DNA of 64,000 nt, taken from positions 109,741-173,740 of the forward strand of contig RPFO01002283.1 of assembly GCA_009746045.1 (NCBI GenBank), read 5' to 3'. This document shows, one piece after another, positions 21,590-30,955 of this stretch. A program made the position numbers and the translations under genes. Source of the DNA: Mesostigma viride. Lineage: Eukaryota > Streptophyta > Mesostigmatophyceae > Mesostigmatales > Mesostigmataceae. Numbering within the stretch: position 1 is the first letter of the stretch; each line of letters starts with the position of its first letter. Below the pieces are notes generated by a model. It did not search any database and was not told the origin of the DNA. It saw only the letters and a program-made list of their open reading frames with translations.

Positions 21590-23281
21590 GTGCAATGCTG
21601 TTAATAACTCTCACTCACAAAAAAAATTAAATATGGGGCTTTGAACCATGATCATTTATGATGTGTTTGAGAGTTCCAATGCTTAACATCATCCATATGT
21701 GCGCATTTCCTATTTAATTATGAATTGTTACGTGCAGGGGGGCCTGCATCGGCAACCAAGGAAAACCCTCCACTATAATGCACGAGAGAATGAGACACAC
21801 AGACCATGCTTCCAAGGACCACAAGCGGTCACCAAACCCATAGGACACCTCCCTAACATGTGGCAGCCACCCCGGGGCTGCCCATGCTTGGCCACCCCAC
21901 GGACAGCTATGACGTATGGCCAGGAACCCGATACGAGCAACTGCACTTGGCAGAGCACAAGGAAAGCTAGCTAAGCCAAACTAGGGTAAGGACAGGTTTT
22001 CAGTGGCCGAGTAAGGTCCTAGGTCTTCGTAGGACGCTTAGGTGACACCATGGTGCTTTAGCACCCTAAGTAGAGCCATGCATGCAATATAAAGGGCTCA
22101 TTATAGGTATCGCAAAGACGAAGAGGCTATCACAGCAGCAGAGTGCCAACATGACAAGGTCAACTCCTCTATCTAGCTCCCTCTAGAAAAAGGGTTATAT
22201 GTCAGAAACCATATAGGCAAGATCCCAGAAAGCCTGGGAAAAACTTTCAGCAACAAGGCAGCAACAAGAAACTATCCACACGTACGCTTACCATAGCAAG
22301 CAAGGCATTGCTTCTAACGCCAGCGTTGGCCATGCAGATAACGATTACCTTTGCATTGACGGAACGGAAGGAAAAAACGGTGGCCAGCTAACACTCGCCT
22401 CTCCCCATTCAACAGCGGCATGAAAATGAAGGGGCTAGGCATAATACACAATCGAAATCATACAATGTAATCGAATAACAACCTACGACATGTGTTGTCG
22501 TAATTTATATGAAGAAACGGATGCGGATGATGTCCGGAGAGGGCTTCTCGACGTGCTCCCAGCCGGCCAGATGCGCGGAAAGGCTCGAAAATTATAAAAG
22601 AAAGCATGGGGACGCGCGGGCAGCACCCAGCCTTGCGGCAAATGAAATCTATGGCTCGCGCCCACCGCCGTCGTCGCCAGGCGCAACGACGATCTGACGA
22701 CATAAAAACTGGGTATATTTAACGCTTCCAACCGCCCAAAATACTTGTACCCAGAACTCGCCCTTGAACCCGAAAGCGTAACAATACCCACCCTCACGGT
22801 ATCCGTTGCTAATGTCAAGAAAAAAGCGCGCATCACAGAGCAGTATACCGGCTTGTCATGCAATCTACGTCGCCTCCCGTTTTTCTGCAAACTAGACAAA
22901 TTCCGTTCATCAAAGAATTTTTTAGAGAATCAAAAGCGACTGCCCCCCAAAAACAGCTTGGGCGGAAGCTCTAGATGTCGATCTATAATTCTGTCTTGGT
23001 CCGGGGCAAAACGATCGCCTGTATAGTTCAGGCAAGCCTCGGACCTGGCTCGACCCCATAGCCGCAATTTGCGGGAACACACGCACGCATTGCAACGTTC
23101 CCACCAAAATAGGTACTTTTCTCCACCACATAATTTACAGGTACGGACGGGTCCTGTCGACCCCAGTACCGCGCCGCGCCGGGTACCGAGTCCATTTTCG
23201 CGGGAAAAGGGTCAGATGACCGTTGGGACCAAGGTTTCGCGCCAATACCTGCTGCTGAAGGTGCTGTCCTTATTGGGAGGA
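21590..23281. other. Sequence separating two ORF1 halves
   Basis: No transposase, RT or other family motif is visible in frames up to 138 codons. Because the ORF1 similarity stops before and resumes after it, and because 21-bp direct repeats flank it, it is probably an insertion of unknown type. Confidence 0.45.
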
Positions 23282-23305
23282 TTTTGTCCTCAATTGAGGA
23301 CATGT

Positions 23306-23430
23306 GAGTTTGGGGCACTGGCCCAGCAACAGCGGCGACGCGAGCTATGGCCGACCTACCTTCGATCAGCTCCGGCAGAGCGCAGGGGGGAAGCCTGTAT
23401 ACTGGAGGGGGGCGATCATCCACGTTGACC
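23306..23430 (+). pseudogene. LINE ORF1-like fragment, 3' part
   Basis: The frame reads LAQQQRRRELWPTYLRSAP, close to LTPAQQQQRRDQWPDY at the end of the ORF1-like protein on the minus strand of 26894-27510. It completes the fragment at 21205-21566. Confidence 0.5.
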
Positions 23431-23532
23431 ACAAGCCATGGCAGGCCCCTCCTGCCACCTCAGACTAGGGAATATATACCAGTAGTGTATATTAGTCAGG
23501 CTTAGCCTAGCATGTGGCCCACGCACATTAAT

Positions 23533-23720
23533 TAAGGGGACGTGGCGCGCCGAATATTTTCCGCGCCAAAAAATTCGCGGTACCAGCCGTACCGTGAAAA
23601 GTGGGTGCACGGTGCGCGCACCCCTTGCGGAAGTGGCCATGGCGACTGCGTTTAGGCGAAACTAGCGATGTAGGGCTAGAGAAATGCAAAAAAATTGCTC
23701 GAATGTTGAAGACGATGATG
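23533..23720 (-). repeat. Right arm of imperfect inverted repeat
   Basis: Reverse complement of 20550-20737 with about 85% identity in the inner 115 bp. A minus-strand frame from the shared ATG at 23640 runs 74 codons to 23416; the left copy ends after about 37 codons, so the downstream frames differ. Confidence 0.6.
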
Positions 23721-24059
23721 TAATGATGTTGGATTGTGGCGGCAAGTAGCTGGTTTACAATCTCGCCGCTTTCTTTTACTGCCATCGGCATGGGGGGCAA
23801 ACTGCAGTTTTTGGTCGCGCGGAATAAAATAGAATTCGTGATAGCGGCAGTAAATTCGCAGTTTGGGGGGGCTTTTTGACCGTGAAGGATGCATTCATAT
23901 CGGTAGCATTGAATTCCAAACCGAACTGGTGCTTTTTGCTACATTTTCGTCCATTCTCGGTAAGTAATTCTTCAGGCCTGCGCAGTGCATGTCGGAACCT
24001 TCCATGGAAGAACGGCCGTTGTTGCGCGCCTGAGCGAGGGATCTGCGAGGGCAATGTAT

Positions 24060-25797
24060 AGATTTGTCGCGAATGTTATGTGCTATCAGTTCTTTCTTCT
24101 ATGAGCTCATCGTTCGAAGTTTTTTGCGTTCTTTTTGGGCAGTTTCCGCCAGCTAGCTCGCCGTTGCTTGCCGAATACCTGGCAGCTTTAGATTGTTTTC
24201 GTTGATGTCGTGGTCAGGGCCGCTTCAGTCCAAGCCTATAGCTTCTCGGGAAGGTTTAAGGCATTTCATAAAACGTGTTCTGGCAAGGATGGTGTGCGTA
24301 TGGACGCTTCTTGTTGTGTGAGAGTGACGCACCCTCTCTTCGCAGCGGCATCACAGCGCTCATGCGCTGGAGGGCCGCCAATGGTTTCTTTCCATTTTAT
24401 CGTGCAGGGGAGGAAGTGTTTTATTGACGATCATGTTGGAGATATTGCATTTGTGTGACTGCATGTAGATAGCTGCCACCATTGGTTTATTTGAGCTTTC
24501 CCTTGATATGATGATGTGAAAAGACTGCGATGTGCTGAGCCAACCATGGTTGACAAGGTTGACTGCATGCAAGCTTTGTATGCCATGATCTCCTCGGTTC
24601 CTTGCCCTCCATAGTTCCAGTTTGTTGCCCATCTCAGGTAGGGCAGTGAAGGAGTTGTTGCTGTGTTGATTAGCTTGGTTGGCATAAACCTTGCACTCTA
24701 ACCTGGGAGAAACATAGATAATGCTGGTTAGGCATTTTAGTGCCATCATCATTATTGCTATTCACATGCTTATATATCTGGCCATGCTCGAGGGACGGTG
24801 AAGGGGTATGAGGTGTGTGGCCACCCCTTTGTGCTTCATAACATATTCAGCATGTATTTGATGCATGTTGAATGGCATGTAAAGTGTAATTGTATTAACT
24901 TGGTTACTGAGTGGTCCTTAGCGCCTGTCAGGTGGTCGTCTAGGGAACCCATCAGTGCGTGTCACAGTGACCCCAAACCGTGAGCATGTGTCGTCATCAG
25001 TGTGCTAGAGTTATTTATATGTGCTTTTGGTCATAAATTTGCTGAGTTGTAATCATGAAGTTTACGAGGTAACCTTGGGTTGACTATTGTGTATGCTCTC
25101 TTGGCATGTATGCCTAACGATCGTGTTGCTATGCTTGGGCTGGCAAGGTTGGCCATGCTGAGGGCAGGTGAGGGCAGATGAGGTGCCTAGCTGTTTGCTT
25201 ATGTTTTGTGATCGAGTAGGGCATGCTTTCAGGCTTTTTGGATGGAAAACATCATGCCTAACTGGCCTTGTACAAAGAAAAACCTCCTTTAGCTTGTGTT
25301 CAGGTTTTAGCACGTTTAACTTTATAACTTGAGCTAGACTTGTCGGAATGACCTGGGACTTGGAAGACAGTTGTCCCCCTGTTAGACGGATTTTCGCTGC
25401 AGAAAAAAGTATTTTTTTGACGTGTTTATAAAAAGTTATTCCCAATGTCCGGTAAAAAAGGGGTCGTTTTGCGGGGAAATTAATAACTGTTCGAGGTTTT
25501 GCCCTTTCCATGATGTAAATAGCTCGGCAAGCTACAAACTCAGGGAACTAAAAACGCTGCAGACAGTTTTGCAAATAAATGTGTGCATTGACTGGGGCGT
25601 ACCCAGCCCTAATTAGCGTCTTTTGCTATTTATAGCGCATTATTGGCGTATATATGGGGGTAGTACCCCCAACAAGTGCATGGACAACTCACTAGAGATG
25701 TTATTTAGTGCCCACAATCATAACTTAGCATTGTGCAAATGAATTTCAAGTGATATTAGCATAGGTCAATTTTTAAGGTTTTTGGGGTGCCACCTCC
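24060..25797. other. No recognisable gene
   Basis: Frames of up to 149 codons (for example 25062-25511, minus) occur but have no motif I recognise. No tandem repeats or transposon ends were seen. Confidence 0.4.
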
Positions 25798-25851
25798 CCT
25801 TAATTAATTAATTATCAACATCACTCCGTTGGGAGTAGATGTAGCACATAG
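25798..25851 (-). mobile_element. LINE 3' tail, hairpin type 1
   Basis: An AATT microsatellite precedes the hairpin ACTCCGTTGGGAGT and TGTAGCACATA, the LINE-B type 3' end. Almost no body remains before the foldback element begins. Confidence 0.6.
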
Positions 25852-26491
25852 CCCTGAGAAGGGGCATATGGCTTTTAATACATTCTAGGCTACTTCATGC
25901 AAGGGTGGGAATGTAAGCTACCCCTGCTCTAGGTGCACCAGGGCACCCGCACCCTCATGGTCTATCACGCTATGCCCGGGTAAGGGGGGAGCATGCCTGT
26001 GAGGGGGAAGATCATCATGGCTAGACAAAAACTAGAGCGTGGCATCTCAGCAGAGAGCAGCTCTCTGCATGGGCACAGCATTACTAAATAAAACTAGGCA
26101 TCGTCTGGAGTGTGGCTCATCATAGGCACACATGTACATGACTAAAAAGGCTACCCACGCACATGTGCGCCCATAATGGCCCCCCATGGATGATGCCTTC
26201 AACATTTAGCCACGCCATGCCTATAATGGGACCTCCCATGGATGTTGCATTAAGAATTTAGCCATGCTATGCCTATGCAGAGAGACGCTCTCTGTTGAGA
26301 AGCCATGCCCTAGCTCTTGCATAGCTATGATGATCTTCCACCCCCATGCCGGGCACCCCTTAGTTGGGTCGAGCCCGAGACAGCATGGTGGTGCAGGTGC
26401 CCTTGGTGCACCTAGAGCAAGTGTTGTTTACATCCCACCCTTGCAGGAAGTAGCCCAGAATGCATTTTAAGCCATATGCCCCTTTTCAGGG
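25852..26491. mobile_element. Foldback element
   Basis: The two halves are inverted copies: CCCTGAGAAGGGGCATATGG at the left end and its counterpart ending in CCATATGCCCCTTTTCAGGG at the right. Further matching blocks follow inward, including CTCTAGGTGCACC and the CAGAGAG...CTCTCTG segment. The centre holds two direct copies of about 52 bp (GGATGATGCCTTCAACATTT and GGATGTTGCATTAAGAATTT). No coding sequence and no convincing target duplication are seen. Confidence 0.7.
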
Positions 26492-27524
26492 ATTAATTAA
26501 TTAATAAGCACGTGACTGCGTCACGTGGGTGGCCAATACAGAGTAAAGGAACCTTCAACCCTATATACACAGCGAGAAGGAGGGAGGGCGCCCTAGCTTC
26601 TCTCACTGCCGCAAGTGGGCAGGCCACAGAGCGCTCTCTCCATGGCATGGTGCATCATGCCGGGGCGCAACACTGTGGGTGCAATACAACCAGTGCAATA
26701 CCATAGGTAGGCTGACGCATAGCTTATGCTACAAATGTGAGGTGGCCTCAAGACGTCGGCTAATTAAGGCGCAAGCTGATGGCCACAAAGTGCCAGAGCT
26801 AATTAAAGGTACTATAACGCTGTGCGCTAATATCGTTTCAAGTGCTGTAATGCCTAAGCTATTCCATCATCGATTGCCCCCATCTAGCTACAACTAGCTG
26901 GAGTGCTCTATCCCGGGGAAGCCCGGGGGGGCTTCCACAGTTTCTTGTTGACATAAAGGTCCCCGCCCCGCCCGTACACATGGGGCTTCTCGGGGTTGGT
27001 CTTGTGGCGGATGTACATAGTCGGGCCACTGATCGCGGCGTTGCTGCTGCTGGGCTGGCGTCAGGTCGTCGTCAAGCGACCAGGAGGTGTCCACCAGCTT
27101 CTTGCGGCGAGAGAGGAACCGAACTCGGGCTGTGATGTCGCTGAAGGTGAGGACCACTGGAGGGGGCCCAGCCTTGGCCCGTGGATGGGGCAGGCGGTAG
27201 GCGCCCTGCAGTGCCGCACCTGGCAGCTCCATGCACGCCAAGAGCTGTTTCTTCAGCTCGTCGAGAAGAGAGTCTGGGGTCTCCTCCAGCTGCATGTCGA
27301 AGCGCCTGCATGACCCGGCAGCGGCGACGGTCGCGGTCAGCGGCCTCGCGGCGCGTGTCTTCCAGCTCCTGGCGCTTGGTGGTGATGGCGGTCGTGGTAG
27401 AGGATGCCTGGCTCTTGAGCAGGTCCGCCCAGGAGGCGCGAGTCGAGGGGTCATCGCTAGCCCTACCAGCAGGTTGGGCGGCGATGGTGGCCGTTCGCTC
27501 GGCGATCTCGGGGACCTGCGTGGC
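26492..27524 (-). mobile_element. LINE with ORF1 but no ORF2
   Basis: Reading on the minus strand, an ORF1-like frame (about 27510-26894) is followed by about 360 bp of non-coding sequence, the perfect stem CACGTGAC...GTCACGTG and an ATTA microsatellite tail at 26492-26505. RT is absent. The simplest reading is an internally deleted, ORF1-only LINE, though two adjacent fragments cannot be excluded. Confidence 0.45.
26894..27510 (-). pseudogene. LINE ORF1-like RNA-binding protein, frameshifted
   Basis: The N-terminal part (frame of VPEIAERTATIAAQPAG, SWADLLKSQASS and a charged coil ITTKRQELEDTRREAADRD) is in one frame; the C-terminal part (LEETPDSLLDELKKQLLACM, PPPVVLTFSDITARVRFLSR, DDDLTPAQQQQRRDQW) in another, so a frame error lies near 27300. 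S-W-A-D-L, a coil, an RRM-like V-x-L-x-F...R-V-R-F-L-x-x-R-K-K-L and D-D-L-T-P-A-Q are the layout of L1-type ORF1 proteins, which coat the element RNA. The antisense strand is also open but lacks any motif. Confidence 0.55.
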
Positions 27525-27590
27525 CAGGGATATGTGCTACATATACTCCCAACGGAGTTATGTTCCTAATTAATTAATATTAATTAATTG
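27525..27590 (+). mobile_element. LINE 3' tail, hairpin type 1
   Basis: ATGTGCTACAT and the stem ACTCCCAACGGAGT are followed by an AATTAATT-type tail. Only about 65 bp of the element are present, inserted in the 5' part of the minus-strand LINE. Confidence 0.6.
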
Positions 27591-27599
27591 AAGTGAGAT

Positions 27600-27958
27600 A
27601 ACTATTTAAATTGATTTACTAATGAAAGGGTATTTAAATATCAAGTAAACTAAATATATTTAGTTTTCTTGATATTTATAAATATATTTAAATATATTTG
27701 CCTCGAGGGGCCCTTTGGCAGAATTTATTTAAATGTATTTGTCACGAAAGGTAGCTGCATTGGAAAATATTTAAATGTATTTGGCATGAAGCCCCCTAGC
27801 GCAGAAAAACATTTAAATATATTTGCCTTGCTCCCCAGTTTGTGTGAAAATATTTAAATGTTATTTGACCTTGTTTTGGTACCTGCCAAAAGTATTTAAT
27901 GTTATTTATATAATATTTGTCCGACGGTCGGTTAATATTTGTCCGACGGTCTGTCCTG
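27600..27958. repeat. AT-rich palindromic repeats, 42-bp period
   Basis: Five repeats of about 21 bp near AAATATATTTAAATATATTT (first at 27681-27700) alternate with GC-rich spacers of 20-21 bp that share no sequence (27701-27720, 27742-27762 and on). The period is 42 bp over four units, which keeps one reading frame open (27669-27857). The design equals that of 3124-3486. The right edge carries TATTTGTCCGACGGTC twice. Confidence 0.7.
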
Positions 27959-27959
27959 T

Positions 27960-29463
27960 GCATCGAACTTGTCGCGCTCAGCAGTTAGGAAACGGGAACG
28001 AACGACGTAGTATGATGCTTGAGAGCACTGAAGGTTGTGAGCAATGAATTGCTTGGTTCATTAGAAAATAGGTTTACCCTTTATCAACGTTGCTCTCACT
28101 GGCCGCGCCGCCAGTGACCGTTGGGTGCAGACCGTTGGCCCGAGGCCGCACGATGACAGGTAGCAGTCTAGTCACTGCATCGTGTGATCACAGATCAATA
28201 CACGCTGCAGTACGGTCCCTATCTAGGATACTCTAATACCGTCCAATGACAGGACACTACGTATACTGGGTACTGACATCTGTCACGTACCCCAGTACCC
28301 AAAGTACCTATCTAGGGAAACGTATGCGACTCGACTAGCATTCCTATCTGCATAGCCCACGTGGTATTTTGTTGAACATGGTATTGGAGGAACGATCTTT
28401 CCAATTATAAAATAATGTCGTATTAAAACACATTACTTGCAATTGTTCCGAGACTCACAACCCCCAGACTCCATGGCTGGAATCCAGTGGTATAAATTTC
28501 GTGAGAACTGGAGCATCGTGCACAAGTGCATCGCTTTTGTCCAAGGTGCATGTGTGGCGGCTGAGCACTTTTCACCGTCGATATAAAAATCTACGGCTCA
28601 TCATACAATATAAGTGCGGAGCACCACAAGTGCCGGCGCGCTCACACTGGTAGGTGGCGCGGCGTACCAAAATCAGGACTAGTAGAATGCAATGTATGAT
28701 ATGCTGGAGCAAAGTCACAGCGCCTCCAAGGCAGCATCAAACATAGAAGGTGTGGCGCAACGCACCTACACAGAGGTACACTTTTCTCTAACGGTACAGT
28801 CCAAGGTAATGCGCGAAGCGCGGATCCCTTTAGACATCACAACGGCTAGTAGTCAAAGACACAAACGGCACAGAAAATTCAAAGTAGGAAAAACGCACAA
28901 GTCCTAGAGAACGGCAAAGTACCCTAGTCTGCACAAAGGTCGTGCGAGCCACTACCTCGTGCGTTTTCATTCCGTCAAACATATCGGAATCAAAATATTC
29001 CGTCGGACTCTCAGATACGAAGCCCTCACAGTATCATGGGCACCGGAATATCTCGTAACATTTCACATATGGTCTCGACACTGAAAATAATAACAATGCG
29101 TCTAGTGAAGTGGTCCGTATAGCATCTCGAACCTGAAAACGCAGCGCTAAAATTCGTCACACGAATTAAATAGCCTGGAAAGAGTACATTAGTGCCGTCC
29201 CACTAATTCCGCAAGCTGTCAGCCAAAAACTAGTGCCGACCAGGTTTGTCACATTCCGGCTGACACCCCCCTTGGGACAAACCGGAAAAACGATGTCTCA
29301 TACAAAGCATGGTGGCCAGGGTGCCCCTGGAGCAACGCACCACGGAACAGATACTACAGTTGATCAGCGGGAGCCTCCACCCCAGTGTGGAAAACAAAAC
29401 CAGGGGGCACGTCCAATGCCTCCTGAGCAGGGGTGGACGTCAAGTTGGCCTGCGCCTTGGCTT
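27960..29463. other. No recognisable gene
   Basis: Short frames only. Palindromic stretches such as CCCAGTACCC near 28310 occur. A frame at 29233-29463 (MSHTKHGGQG region) runs into the palindromic element but has no known motif. Confidence 0.4.
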
Positions 29464-29510
29464 CACTATACTATAAACTTACGGCCCGTACACGTATACG
29501 GGCCCCGTAT

Positions 29511-30207
29511 AGTTAACGTTCTTCGCACACGCAATGTGAAGGATATGGTTGCAATGCAGCAATGTGTGAATATGGTTGGAAACGGAGCTTTGTTAAATCG
29601 GATAATGTTTACAGCGCTCAACACTTGAGGCTTGCACACGAGCTTGCCAAGTCAAGGCACAACACGTGAGGCGGGCTCGCAAGAGATGCCCATTTGGCAC
29701 TGGCCTATTGTTTATATACTTGTGCACTGTGCTTGCTAGTCCTGAGCAGCCTAGGAGGCCTGCTCAGTAATAACACTCCCGGTACAGTATTCACTACCTG
29801 TACAGCGCCCAGCTCCTATACAGTAGGTCTGCCATACAGGCACAGTGACCACAGAGTACAGTCACCACAGTGATTATTGCATCTGCACCTAGAAGTCCAG
29901 GACTAAGCCTGCGGTACCAACAGACCACAGGTTAAGGTTCCTATTTCCTGCGTACGACGTATTAATCCAATACCGTCGTAGGTACAGCACCTAATTCCTG
30001 TCAGCCCAGGAATTACTGTCGACCCCATATGTCGTCGGCAAATATTCACGTCCGACTTAGAAGAACAGCCGGCTCGCGCTCGCGCGCGACCGGGAAGTCG
30101 GAACGCCATAACTTTCTTGATACTTGTCGGAATGAACTCGTTCCGGTGCCGCTGGAATCGCAGAGATATGCCGAATCAGGATCACGCCAATGCGCTTGGC
30201 GTTAACT
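29511..30207 (-). repeat. 3' LTR of Copia-A
   Basis: 697 bp, AGTTAACG to CGTTAACT, about 99% identical to the other LTR. Contains a hairpin CTGAGCAG...CTGCTCAG near 29743-29768. Confidence 0.93.
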
Positions 30208-30226
30208 CCAATCCTTTCTTTTCTTG
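30208..30226 (-). promoter_or_regulatory. Polypurine tract of Copia-A
   Basis: On the minus strand the sequence is AAGAAAAGAAAGGATTGG and lies immediately before the 3' LTR, where plus-strand DNA synthesis is primed. The same position of Copia-B has a similar purine run. Confidence 0.75.
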
Positions 30227-30750
30227 AGCTGTAGCAGCTCACACAAGTCTACATACAAACACACACAATGGGTACTGGATATCCTCCCCAGACTACAAGT
30301 CACAACCCGCTGGGCATGACAGTCAGCTTGGATTCCTTATTATATGTACATAGCACCCATACTGGCTCAGGAGCACAAACAAATTACAATGAGTCCCTAT
30401 CCCTTCACGGGAGGCTCGTTGTGTTACCCATGTACAAGAGGTTGGCCAACTGTGGCAGCCCATAGGTGTTCAGTTAAGAACTTGAGAAGTATGTACAACC
30501 TTCAGGACCTTAGGCGAAACCCCACAGATCACCCACAACAGCTCATCAGAAAACATTGCTGACCCCCAGACGGGAGTCGGCGCCGGTCTGCTGCCCCTTA
30601 TCGAACCAGACACAACATCTACGCGAAGCACATGCAAAACACAAGCTCCTCTACTCGTTCCAACCGTGGAAAATCAGGGGACCTGTCGCCACCTCACCAG
30701 CATGGTGGATGGGTCAGCCAGTCCGTGAAACTCCGCCTTAAGACGGCACC

Positions 30751-30766
30751 AGGGAATCGAACCCCG
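30751..30766 (-). other. tRNA T-arm / box B-like motif in Copia-A 3' UTR
   Basis: The minus strand reads CGGGGTTCGATTCCCTG, which folds as a 5-bp stem with a 7-base TTCGATT loop and contains the box B consensus GGTTCGATTCC. A matching motif lies at the same place in Copia-B. No full cloverleaf could be drawn. Confidence 0.4.
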
Positions 30767-30955
30767 CCCACAAACCACAGATCTGGGGAAACCTCAGACT
30801 GAGATGAAAACCCCAGATAGACATCTCTCCATCAGAGACAATGTCAGACATTCCCACACCAGAGACATGTCTCACCCCTCAAGGTGTGCTCAGGATTATG
30901 TACAATCAAGCTCCCAGCCTGATATCCAGAGACTTAAGCACCCAGCTCTCAGCTT

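Noticed and set aside
27600-27958. A CRISPR array
   Set aside because: Repeat and spacer sizes look similar, but the repeats vary, the setting is eukaryotic and no cas gene is near.
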